Shown in pieces: positions 34,312 to 43,900 of a stretch of DNA of 64,000 nucleotides. This DNA comes from Cafeteria roenbergensis (Eukaryota > Sar > Bigyra > Bicosoecida > Cafeteriaceae): positions 124,001 through 188,000 of the forward strand of contig VLTN01000050.1 of NCBI GenBank assembly GCA_008330645.1. Direction: 5' to 3'. A program made the translations under genes and the position numbers. Each line of letters starts with the position of its first letter. Position 1 is the stretch's first letter. Below the pieces are notes generated by a model that saw only the letters and a list, made by a program, of their open reading frames with translations, was not told the DNA's origin and ran no database searches.

Positions 34312-34661
34312 GTCTCGCTCGGACAAACGTTTCGCTGCGAGCGTGCGTCAAGAGCGCGAGCGCTGTGGCCAAGCGCCTTGGCGTTCCGTGGCAAGCGTCT
34401 CTGTGGAGCGTTCGCGCCCACCAGTGCTTCCGGCTGACGGACCAGTGATGCCACGCGAAGCGTTGCACCGACGATACAATCACTCACGGCTGGGGGCTCG
34501 CGCCTGGCTGCGGCTGCTTGCAAGACAAGCCTCGAGTGTTGACTTGGGAGTGTCGAGCGGGGCGCGCAAGTGTCGAGCTTCGCTCAGCTCTGTCGCAAAC
34601 AGCGAAGAGCGCACAGGTGCAAAGCTGGTCGCCCATAAAGCTGCGCCTCCTGCTCATCCAC
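34312..34661. other. Spacer between zinc-finger copies A and B
   Basis: 350 bp, less G+C-rich than most of the window. It contains the 3' UTR of copy B and the promoter of copy A. I see no sequence shared with the other two spacers. Confidence 0.35.
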
Positions 34662-35897
34662 CTACGAGGGACAGGTGCCTGTCGCCTGGTGCCGGGACAG
34701 GTTCGCCCGCGCCGTGAAGTCCGCCCCGCAACGGTCGCACTTGTACGGCCGCTCGTTCCGGTGCTTCACGGCCTCGTGGTCGTTGCGGCTCGTCGGGTGC
34801 GCGTACTCCTTCTTGCACCCCGGGAAGCGGCAGTGGTACCGCTTCACCTTCTCGTGCTTGGAGCGCTCGTGCTGCCGGCGGTTGCTGCTGTGGGCGAAGG
34901 CGGCGTTGCACCCCTCGTACCTGCACTCGAGCGGCTTCTCTCCGGTGTGGGTGCGCTTGTGCGCGGCGAGGTCGGAGTTGCTCTTGAAGACCTTGGTGCA
35001 TCCGGGGTATGTGCAGGCGTGGTCCTTGGAGGAGCGTCGGCGTCTGGCGCCGGCCGACTGGGCGCGGGACCTGGCCGGTCGGCGACGCTTTGCCTGGCAC
35101 TCCACGTAGTCTTCATCATCGTCATCATCGTCGTCGACATCGTCCGCACCCGAGTCAGTGCCTTCGTCGCAATCAGCGGCAACCCCGGTCGTGTGCCACG
35201 GGATGGCGACCACAAGCGGCTGCTGGGCCGCAGAGTTTGCCTGCGGTGTTACGTTGGATTCGTGGACGAGGCCCCTGTGTGGCACAAACTCCTCCGCATC
35301 GTTCCGGCGCCGCTTCGGTGCTCTGATCATCTCCAAGGACGCTGCGACGAGTGCACCGACGCCTGTGCGTCCGACGGTCTGAGCCGAGCGGACGGCGGAC
35401 ACAAGCTGGTGCCTTCGGGCTGATGGTGGCGTTGGCGTTTGGCCCATAGCATCGCAGCTCCCGCCCCGCGAGTCTCCCACCGAGTCGCATTCGCAGCGCC
35501 CGGCTCCTCGGCGCGGCGAAGGAGCGGAGCCGCTGCAGTGCCCGAGTCTGCCCCGCCCACGGCGCACCGATGGCGTGCCAGAAAACCATTGGCACGGTTG
35601 CAGGCTGCCAGACACTGCTCCTTCAGGCCATACTGGATGTGCGTCGGCCCCGGGGTCTTCGCCGAGCAGCGAGCCGAACACGCATGCGCTGGATTCTCGA
35701 GTCTCGCAGAGGCCATGCCCCCACCGCACGCCAAGGCAAAAACAGTCGCAGGCTGTGCTGACCTTGTCTTCCCAGTTCCGGCTGGGAGACGTCGGCCAGG
35801 CTTGGAAACGCGTCGAAGCCGGCGCGGCTCCCCAATCGTCGACGACCGGAGGATCCAGGCGGACACCAGACAGGACTTGCGCGCCGTTGTGCGCCAT
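34662..35897 (-). CDS. C2H2 zinc-finger protein, tandem copy B
   Basis: From the in-frame ATG at 35897 to TAG at 34662, 411 residues; the frame extends upstream to 35972 without another ATG, so an upstream exon is possible (ccccgcag at about 35975). The N-terminal 260 residues share no obvious similarity with copy A or C. From the acidic block (ADDVDDDDDDDEDY) onward, through the basic block and all four fingers, it is the same as copy A. Over 34693-35120 I find no base differences from copy A, including silent sites. Past finger four the sequence breaks away: copy B ends HQATGTCPS where A and C have HKSGGDC. It is probably a transcription factor with the same DNA target as copy A but a different N-terminal effector region. 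Confidence 0.85.
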   Translation of the reverse strand: MAHNGAQVLSGVRLDPPVVDDWGAAPASTRFQAWPTSPSRNWEDKVSTACDCFCLGVRWGHGLCETRESSACVFGSLLGEDPGADAHPVWPEGAVSGSLQPCQWFSGTPSVRRGRGRLGHCSGSAPSPRRGAGRCECDSVGDSRGGSCDAMGQTPTPPSARRHQLVSAVRSAQTVGRTGVGALVAASLEMIRAPKRRRNDAEEFVPHRGLVHESNVTPQANSAAQQPLVVAIPWHTTGVAADCDEGTDSGADDVDDDDDDDEDYVECQAKRRRPARSRAQSAGARRRRSSKDHACTYPGCTKVFKSNSDLAAHKRTHTGEKPLECRYEGCNAAFAHSSNRRQHERSKHEKVKRYHCRFPGCKKEYAHPTSRNDHEAVKHRNERPYKCDRCGADFTARANLSRHQATGTCPS

Positions 35898-37011
35898 TGC
35901 CAGCCTCGGGCGTGCGGTTGGTCGGCCAGGGGCCGGTGAAGCGGTCTGATAGACGACGCCTGGCGGCTCCAAGGCTGCGGGGGGATTCCATGGTTCCCTG
36001 CGAGCACACGCGCGAACGATCAGCCGCTCAAGTCTGGGTGGCGTGGAATCTCGCGTCTCTCGATGAGACGAGACGCGGCGCTGGGGGCGAGTGGGCTCAG
36101 GATCAGTCCCCTGAGGCCAACTGGCGCTTGGATTGCTCGATGCAGCGGAGGAACCGAGGCCCCGCTTCGTTGTTCTATCCTGCGAGCCTGGCTCTCCACC
36201 ACTGCGCGTCTACCGGCTCAAACGAGCCAGAGCTCCTCTACGGAGCAGCCCGGACCAGGGGGCACGCAGCTAGACGCGGTCTTACTCTTGAGCCGATTCA
36301 CAGAACATGGCGGGCCGGAGTGTCGAACATTGCTCGATGCCTGCTCTGCAGCCGATCGGGCCCGACAGCACTGCCCGCGACACCAAAGCAGCGCCCACCA
36401 TCCTTGAAGCGTCTGGCTTGTTCGCAAGCGGCCAGGCCGCTCAAGTGCTGCAGATTATGCTTGTTGGAATGCGAACCACTGCAAATGCTCAACCCCCGTG
36501 TGTGTTGGGCCAGCCGTACGCACATCAAACTGCCATGCCACTCGCCGCTGCTGCCACTGAACCTGGCCCCAACGCCCTCGCTCCGTCTCGTATCACATCG
36601 CGTGTGTTGCCCGCGAAGGAGCCTCGCACGCTGTGGCATCAGCGTCGGCATCCGAAGCCGGAAACGCGCACCGAACGCCCCCGCCGACACAGGACTTTGC
36701 CCGCGTTGAGCGGCGTTGCTCGCACCTCTTGAGCCCGTGCGGTCGATCAGCCCGATCCTCCATGACCTCGCCGTCGCTCCGGCTCGTCGGATGCGCATCT
36801 TTCAAGGTGCGCGCTGCGAAGGGGCAGTTGCACCGCGGTGCTGGCCACGGGCCAGCGACCTGTGCAGCTTTGTGCCAGAGCCGCCGAGGGCTGCATCGGT
36901 TCCAGCTCGAGAGCGAGAGATTGTGCGGAGACCGACGGTGGACAACATGACCCGGACTATGGATGCGAGCAAGCAGGCAGAATGCAGGAATGCCAAGGGG
37001 ACTCTGAGCCG
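35898..37011. other. Spacer between zinc-finger copies B and C
   Basis: 1.1 kb, lower in G+C than the flanking genes and without a convincing complete gene. It holds the promoter of copy B, the 3' UTR of copy C and, at 36690-36840, a decayed fragment resembling fingers three and four of the cluster (listed separately). Several medium ORFs are present but have no protein-like character. Confidence 0.4.
36690..36840 (-). pseudogene. Relic of a fourth zinc-finger copy
   Basis: On the minus strand one frame reads CNCPFAARTLKDAHPTSRSD and, further on, DRPHGLKRCEQRRSTRAKSC. The live copies read CRFPGCKKEYAHPTSRNDHE and ERPYKCDRCGADFTARANLS. AHPTSR(N/S)D, the RP pair, the KxC/KRC element and the TxRA block line up in order and with nearly the same spacing, but zinc-ligand Cys and His are lost. 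At DNA level a stretch of about 46 bp around 36757-36802 matches roughly three bases in four. I read it as an old, degenerating duplicate. Chance cannot be fully excluded in such short sequence. Confidence 0.5.
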
Positions 37012-38736
37012 CTACGAGGTCGATAGTTGTGGCTTGGCCTCGCTGCCAACTGTGGTTGATGGCAAGGCGGGCGTCGCCGCTGGTGCCTTGCAGTCCCCGC
37101 CCGACTTGTGGCGGGACAGGTTCGCCCGCGCCGTGAAGTCCGCCCCGCAACGGTCGCACTTGTACGGCCGCTCGTTCCGGTGCTTCACAGCCTCGTGGTC
37201 GTTGCGGCTCGTCGGGTGCGCGTACTCCTTCTTGCACCCCGGGAAGCGGCAGTGGTACCGCTTCACCTTCTCGTGCTTGGAGCGCTCGTGCTGCCGGCGG
37301 TTGCTGCTGTGGGCGAAGGCGGCGTCGCACCCCTCGTACTTGCACTTGAGCGGCTTCTCTCCGGTGTGGGTGCGTTTGTGCGCGGCGAGGTCGGAGTTGC
37401 TCTTGAAGACCTTGGTGCATCCGGGGTATGTGCAGGCGTGGTCCTTGGAGGAGCGTCGGCGTCTGGCGCCGCCCGACTGGGCGCGGGACCTGGCCGGTCG
37501 GCGACGCTTTGCCATGCTCTCGAAGTCGCCGTCTGTGTCGTCATCGTCATGCTCTTCGGAGGCATCGCTGACATCCTCCGGGGCGACGGCCGCTGACTCG
37601 GTCTTGGCCGCAGCTGCTGCAGTCCACGGTGCGCTTGCCCGCACCAGCCGTTGCGCCGACGGCAGAGGCTCCGAGTCATCTCGCTGCCGCTTCCCCGGGC
37701 GAGTCCCCAGCTCAGCGGCGCTCCCATCGGCAGCCGGAGCCCAGACGGCTTCGGCAAGACGCGCAGCTGCCGCCGTCGATCGCAGTTGGCCTGGCTGCGG
37801 CACGTTGATGGAAGCGAACTGGCCAGACGACTCGGACCGCCTGTGGTGTTGAACGTACGCAGGGGCGCCCAGGTCGTGGTACGCGAAGGGACGGCTGCTG
37901 CCTCGAAACTGAAGGGTCATGTGCCTCGCGGAGTCACCATAGTTTCCAGGGAGCTTGAGAGCCGCGAGAGAGTCCCTATCCAGGCTGCCGAAATGGGCAG
38001 AGGGCCGTGGTCCCAGGCTCAGCACAGAGCCCACTGTGTTGAGCGGTCCCAGCCCCTGGGCGCCGTCGGCCCCGACAGTGCGTCTGCCGTATTCGGCAGA
38101 GCTGACGTGTCTGAGCTGGTACCCATCAGTCTCGCTGGAAGTCTGGGATGGGAAGCTGCGGTACGTTCCAGCACTCGGCAGTGGCTCAAAGCCGCGGCTC
38201 GGTGCCTCGACTGGCGAACCAGCCGCGGGCAGTTGTTGTGAGAGTGCAAGCAGCAGGTGCGCCGCATTGTTGGCATCTCCCTCCGATGGCCGCGACGTCT
38301 GGCTAATGGGGATCTTTGGCACCGCGACGCCGGGGGCCATACTGCGCGGCGGCAAGGCTACCGATCGAAACTGCTCGGCGGAGCCGCCGAGCGCTACTTG
38401 GTAGCCCTGACCTCCATGCAAGGGCGCCTCACGACCCAAGAGCGACCTACTCGCAGTCACATCATATGGGCCTCCACCAATCGAGTTTGTCTGGCCCAAG
38501 TCCGAAGAGCCGTGATGCAGCACTCCGTGGCTCGTCGTGAAAATTGGCACCGCAGCCGCGGCACAGGAGCTGCTGAGGCCGGCATGACGGGTTTCGTGCT
38601 TGGGATCACCGCCCGCACCGGTGGCCGTGGTGGTGGGGGCTTGAGGGGGAGCAGAACTGAGCCTGCGGACGTCAGAGCAGCGGAAGGCCGTTCGGCTCAC
38701 AGTCTCATTGCAGAGGCGCGCCACGAGCTCGCGCAA
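37012..38736 (-). CDS. C2H2 zinc-finger protein, tandem copy C
   Basis: The frame runs from about 38736 (TTG, no ATG) to TAG at 37012, 574 codons. The first internal ATG is far downstream at RSMAPGVAVP (about 38339), so either translation starts there or an upstream exon is missing from the model. The N-terminal 400 residues are Ser/Gly/Ala/Pro-rich with His and Gln, unlike A and B. The C-terminal part has a shorter acidic block (EEHDDDDTDGDFES), the same basic block, and the same four fingers with few changes (KCKYEGCD for ECRYEGCN). After finger four it continues with a unique 30-residue Pro/Ala/Thr tail. Within 37091-37514 I count about six base differences from copy A. Confidence 0.78.
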   Translation of the reverse strand: MRELVARLCNETVSRTAFRCSDVRRLSSAPPQAPTTTATGAGGDPKHETRHAGLSSSCAAAAVPIFTTSHGVLHHGSSDLGQTNSIGGGPYDVTASRSLLGREAPLHGGQGYQVALGGSAEQFRSVALPPRSMAPGVAVPKIPISQTSRPSEGDANNAAHLLLALSQQLPAAGSPVEAPSRGFEPLPSAGTYRSFPSQTSSETDGYQLRHVSSAEYGRRTVGADGAQGLGPLNTVGSVLSLGPRPSAHFGSLDRDSLAALKLPGNYGDSARHMTLQFRGSSRPFAYHDLGAPAYVQHHRRSESSGQFASINVPQPGQLRSTAAAARLAEAVWAPAADGSAAELGTRPGKRQRDDSEPLPSAQRLVRASAPWTAAAAAKTESAAVAPEDVSDASEEHDDDDTDGDFESMAKRRRPARSRAQSGGARRRRSSKDHACTYPGCTKVFKSNSDLAAHKRTHTGEKPLKCKYEGCDAAFAHSSNRRQHERSKHEKVKRYHCRFPGCKKEYAHPTSRNDHEAVKHRNERPYKCDRCGADFTARANLSRHKSGGDCKAPAATPALPSTTVGSEAKPQLSTS

Positions 38737-39587
38737 AGGAAGGGGGCTGCCGGGCAGAACCGCTGGGGCTCCCGGCTGCCAGCGGGCCCCAAGTCTCTGG
38801 AATGCACGAGTTCAACCAGTTCGCAGCCCCCCCCGGGCCAGTCCGCGCCAGGGGGCCGGGGCGTCGGCAAAGGCGCACCGCGAGTGCAGGACTGTCAGCG
38901 GTTGGGCTTTCCGCCCCCGTTCGCGCCTCACATGGCAGCAGGCCCACAGTCCGCAGTATGGTATCGATGGATGCCACAAAAGGAAGTCTCCTTCACGTGG
39001 CGGGGGGGCGGGGAAGGCGCGGCTGCCTTGCCACGGCGACGCTGAGTGGCGAGCCCCCGGCTTCGAGTGTGCTTCATTGGCTCTGCGAGTGCTGAGCGAG
39101 CCAGTTCCGCCCCCTGCGCTCGGCAGCGGCCGCGTCGGCATCGCCGGCCTCCCCAGGGCCCCCTGGTCGTCGGGCCTCGGTCGCGCGGGACGCGTAGCGA
39201 GGGGCGAGGGGCCTCTCGGCCCGGAGGGCACGCCCAGAACGCGTATTGTCCCGACGTCGGCAGCGAGGACTTGGCGACGTGCGGCAGAGTGAAGGCAAAA
39301 TCACTCCCAGCACGCAGGCCCAAAACAAACTCAGCCCATGTGGCAGCTGTGCTGCGTGCCATCGAATTCGAGCCATTGCCATACCGGAGGCGCCGGTGGG
39401 CACGAAAGGCAGCCAGATTTGGGGGGCTGCTGTGTCAACGGAGCTTCGCACTCATTCAGGCCGAACCGGGCGCCGTTGGCGAGCGGCCGCCGCCGCGGCC
39501 TGAAGGGACAATGAAGGCGACAAAGGCGCCGCATGCAGCAGTTCCCGGGAGGGGAAAGCGGAGCCGCGCGCTCAGCGTCGAAGTTGC
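38737..39587. other. Spacer between zinc-finger copy C and the HMG-box gene
   Basis: About 850 bp that should contain the promoter and perhaps a first exon of zinc-finger copy C and the 3' UTR of the HMG gene. Both strands have open frames, but their products are shadows of G+C bias. No feature is supported. Confidence 0.35.
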
Positions 39588-39890
39588 CTACTCGTCGGCA
39601 TCCTCGTCGTCCTCGGCAGGGGACCCCTTGGCGTCGAACTCGGCCTTTTCGCGGGCGTACCGGGCCTTGTCCTCAGCGGCGAGCTCGTTGTACGGGATCT
39701 TCTCGTCGTCCGAGAGCTCGCGCCACTGGCGGCCAAGCTCCTTGGAAACGTCGGTCACGCCCCACTCGGGGTGGTCCGCCTTGATCGCGGCGCGCTGCTT
39801 CCCGGAGAAGATGAAGAAGGCCGTGGCGGCGCGCTTGGGGCCGGGCTTGCGAGCGCGCTTGGTCTTGGTGCCAGCGGCGCCCTTTGCCAT
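39588..39890 (-). CDS. Small single HMG-box protein (NHP6/HMGB-like)
   Basis: One coding exon, 100 residues, ATG at 39890, TAG at 39588. A basic start (MAKGAAGTKTKRARKPGPKR) is followed by one HMG box: ATAFFIFSGKQRAAIKADHP, then VSKELGRQWRELSDDEKIPY and AEDKARYAREKAEFD. It ends in a short acidic tail (EDDEDADE). The size and layout (basic arm, box, acidic tail) match the yeast NHP6 and HMGB-type architectural proteins that bend DNA without sequence specificity. The ATG lies six bases after a strong acceptor (tgtcctgcag), so the gene very probably has a 703-nt intron in its 5' UTR, from a CAG|gtgagt donor at 40599. Confidence 0.95.
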   Translation of the reverse strand: MAKGAAGTKTKRARKPGPKRAATAFFIFSGKQRAAIKADHPEWGVTDVSKELGRQWRELSDDEKIPYNELAAEDKARYAREKAEFDAKGSPAEDDEDADE

Positions 39891-39896
39891 TGCTCT

Positions 39897-40599
39897 CTGC
39901 AGGACAGGGCGGAAAAGCAAGGCGGGGGGGGGGGGCGGGGGCAGTTGGCCAGGCGGAAACGAGCGCGCCGGGGCACGCTCCCCCGCGCAGCAGGCCACCC
40001 CGCAGTTGTGGGGCCAGCGAGCAAGGCAGGGGTGTGTGTGTGGGGGGGAGGCAAGGGCCTGCCGTTCCATGTGCGCGCGCTCGTTGCAGATCGGGGCGCG
40101 AACGGCAATTGCCAGCCGACGCGGCGCCCGGCCCGCCCCCGGGGCGCAAGCGGACCCAGGCGAGGGAGGTGCCGCACCGCGCTCTCAGACGCGCGGGGTG
40201 GGCGCGCCGGGCCCGATGTGGGGGCGACGGGCGGGGCGGGCAATGGTTCGTTGCGAAATTCAAACCGGCCGCGACGGAATTCGCCGGAATCGAAGGCGCG
40301 CGGCGCCCTTCGCGCGGCCGGTCGGGCAGCCCAGAGCGCGCAGCGGGGCGGGGGGGCGGGGGCCGGGGGCGGGGGCAGGGCCTGGCAGCGGGGAGCAGCA
40401 TGCGGCCGCCTCGAGCAGCGCTGCCCAAGCTTGCTTGCACAGCTCAGGCCGAGCAAGGCGGGGCACATGCGAGCTGGCAGCTCGCAGCAGCCAGAGCTTG
40501 ATGCAAGCCCGAGCTGGCGCGCAGCGCGCCCTCGCCGCCTCGAGGCTCGCCGGCCCCGCGCCGCGCGCGGCCCTCTCGAGGCAAGGCACGGCGACTCAC
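39897..40599 (-). other. Probable 5'-UTR intron of the HMG-box gene
   Basis: The donor CAG|gtgagt (40602-40594) and acceptor ccgccctgtcctgcag (ending at 39897) are among the best splice signals in the window, and no coding frame links them. The interior has a run of 12 G at 39924-39935, C on the sense strand. Leading introns of this kind often raise expression of abundant chromatin proteins; that role is inference. Confidence 0.6.
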
Positions 40600-40947
40600 C
40601 TGGTTGTCGCTGTGAAGCGGTGGGAGTGCAGTCTCGGCGGCGGCCGGGCGCTGCGATCGTCGGCAGGATCTCAGCGCCGCTCAAGCATTTACCCTGGAAT
40701 TTTTCGATGGCTGGCGATCGACCGGCTCGATGGCCCCGCTCGCGCCGGCGCGCGGGGCACCCTTTGCGGCTCGCATGTGCGGCATCTCGCTGCGGTGCGT
40801 GGGCCACGGGGCACGTCTCACTCTTCCGTTTTCTCACCCTGTGCCTTGCACCGGCCACACAGCCAGCCGCCCGCTTGCGCGGCCGAACGAACGCACGCTC
40901 TCGCACTCAAGCGCCCCAGGCCCGACGGCAGGTCGAGCCGCCCACAT

Positions 40948-43900
40948 CTAGGGAGCGTGGTCGTGGTCATCGAGGCCATGCGCCTGGTCCGAAGCCGCCC
41001 GGCCGAGCGGGGACATGCGAGGAAGCGTGCCCATGCTGTGGCCGGCGAGAAATTGCCCAGACGAGCCCAGGTCCAGGGCGCCGCCAGGGCCTCGGATGAG
41101 GCCTCCCGGGTTGAGGGAGGCCAGCCCCGAGGACGACTGGCCAGCGGCGACGTTGGGGCGGTCCGAGGGGCCGATGGCGAGAAGCCTGGCGATTTCCGAC
41201 GGCTGCGATGCCAGTCCCTCAAACGCGGTCGGCGCGGCCAGGGCGGAGGCGAACGTTGAGTGGGCAACCGACCCGGGAACAACCACGCCCGACCCTGCCT
41301 GGGGCGACCCTGCCGCGGCCAGCCCAAACGCTGCGTGGTGGTCGCCCCGCTGGGCTGAGGCGAAGCCGAAGCCGCCTCCATCCCCACTCCCCGCGCCGCC
41401 GGGGGGCGTGGAGCCCATGGAAAAGAGCGCGCTGGCGGCTGTCATGCGCGGCGACGCCTGTGGCGCGGACGAGGGCGCGCCGTGGCGCGAGAACCCACCG
41501 GGGCCCGCGGGGGCGCCGTCCGCGGGCAGGAGGGAGCCTATGCCGTGGTCCCGAGTCTGGCCGTGCAGGGCTTGTCTGCCACTACCGCTGCCGCCACCGC
41601 TGCCGCTGCCGCTGCCGCCGGGCGCCGGTTGGTCGTAGCGAGCGGATGCCAGACGATGCGACTTGCGCCTGCCCCCGGCCGCTTCGTCCGTTGCGAGTGA
41701 GAAGGAGGCGACGCCGCTCGAGGCGTGGGGTCGACCCGGCGCGTCCCCCGCGGCGCTGGCGTGTGCGTGCGTCGCGCCGGAGGGGTCCACCGCCCGGCGC
41801 TTGGCACCGCGGCCAGCGTCGGCGTCACCCCCCGCATCAACTCCAGAGGGTGTCGCTTGGGACGCGGTAACGAGCGGGGAGAAGTCCTCCGCCACGCCCG
41901 CGCCGCCCGTGCTAGCATCCTCCTCAGCGTCACGGAAGACGAGGCGGGTGTAGCCGGGAGGCAGCCGGAGCTTCGCGCCGAGCTGCACGCCCGCGTAGGC
42001 CGACGCAGGCGCCAGCCGCGCCATGTAGGCCGGCGAGCCGATGCCGTTCTCCACCACGTCGTCGAGGACGAAGGGCGCGCTGCCGCGCTGCAGCTTGTCG
42101 GTCAGCCTCGCCCTGAGGTCCTCGATCAGCCGCAGCCGCTCGTCCGAGCGCTCCTTCCACTCCTGCGGCTGGAGGCTGTCCGGGTTGCGCCGGTACATCC
42201 GCTTGCCGAGCGACGTGTCGCCGGCGAACTTCTTCGTGATGCGCATGGGGGCGCAGTGCAGCTGCACCGCGAGCATGGCACGCAGCGTCACTCCCTCGGG
42301 CAGAGGGAGGAGCCCCTCCTCAAAGGTTCGCTTCACCAGCTCCACGTAGGCGGCCTCCTCAGGAGGCCACTTCCCCTTGCGCAGCGGCACGCCGTACGAG
42401 CTGCCGCGGCGCCCTCCGCCTCCGCCGCCGCCGCCCTTGTCCGCGGAAGGCGCGGTGCGCGACTCGAGCTCGTCGCCCCAGCCGACGCGGTCGGTGCGGC
42501 GGCCCAGCCCGCCGCTCGTGGCCAGCTCCGTCTTGGCTGGCTCCCGCGCGCGTGACCGGGGGCGGTTGCCCGCGGCCCCGCCGGCAGAGTCCCCGTGCGG
42601 GTCAGAGGCAGGCGCCGCTGCCGACATGTCCGCCATGCCGTCGAACTCCCCCGCGTGACCGCCGCTTCGCCTTCGCTTCGGCGCCCGGTCCTCCCTCGAG
42701 TGGTGGTCTCCCATGAACGGGTCGGGCAGGGGGCCCGGCGCGCGACCGGCCGGCGCACCGTACTGGCTGAGCCCCACGCCGCTCAGCCCCACGCCGGCGG
42801 ACGCGGGAACGCCGTGGGACGCGAAGCCAGAGGACGATCCGCCCCCGGCAAAGTGCGGGCCCGCCACCAGCGCAGCCATGTTTCCGCCGAAGCTCTGCCC
42901 GCCGTGGCCTTGGAGGAGGGACGCGTGCAGCGACGACATGGCGCCGCTGCTCGCCCCCTCATGGCCGTGGCCGTGGCCGTGGCCGTGGCCGTGGCGAAAG
43001 TACGCCGGCCCGGTCACCGCAGGCAGGCTCCGGCCAAGCAGGCCATGAGCGCTGCTGTGGCCTCCGCCGCGGCTCGAGGACCGCGCCGGGTCATCCTCCG
43101 ACGCCAGCGACGCGAGGCTCTGCGCCGCCATGCTGACGTCCTCCCCGGCAAGGAGAAGGCGGCTCGCAGTCGGGCCGGCGCCCACTCCCATCACCGGACC
43201 GCCCCCGTTGCCCCCTCCTCGTCCCGCTCCACCGCCGCCCCCGCCAGCACCGCCTTGCAGGAGACCCATGTGCATGCCGCCCCCAGAGCCGTGGTGGTGG
43301 TGGAGGTGGGGGTGGCCGTGGCCGTGGCCGTGGAGGTGGTGGTGGTGGTGGTGGTGAGCGGCGATGCCGGGCTCGTCGCCGCTCCCGGCCCCAGCGCCGT
43401 CGTCGTCATCGTCGGCGCCGTGAAGAGAGTGGAGGTTCCCGGATGCCAGGCCGAACCCAAACGAGTTGGTGGACAGCAGCGGGTTGGCAGAGCCGTTGGC
43501 GCCCCCGGGGCCGTGCAACATCCGCATCACGGCGCTCCCCGCGCCCAGCCCGCCAGACGTTCCCAGCTGGAATCCCAGCGACGTCGGCGCCCCCCCTTCC
43601 GCAGCCATTCCGCCTGCGCTCGCGCTGTCGGCCCCGTGGCCGCCGATCGAGGCGGCTGCCGCGGCTGCCGCCGACGCCCGCGCCGCCACTGCCGAGGCTG
43701 TGTTGCCTGCCCCGTCAGCAGTTTGGGCGCCCGCGGCCCCCCCTCTGGGGGCGACTGCCGCCTCAGAAACGCGCTGCGCTTCGTGAAGCAGCGCGTCGGC
43801 AACCCCGGTTGAAAGAAAGTCGCCCGATGTCGCGACGATCGACACCGTGGTCACCAGCGCCGACTCCGGGTCCTGGCAGTGCAGCGGCGCCACGTGCTCG

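Noticed and set aside
39046-41259. 737-codon plus-strand frame
   Set aside because: It runs across the HMG gene, its leader intron and the regulator 3' end on the opposite strand; composition is Arg/Gly/Ala noise.
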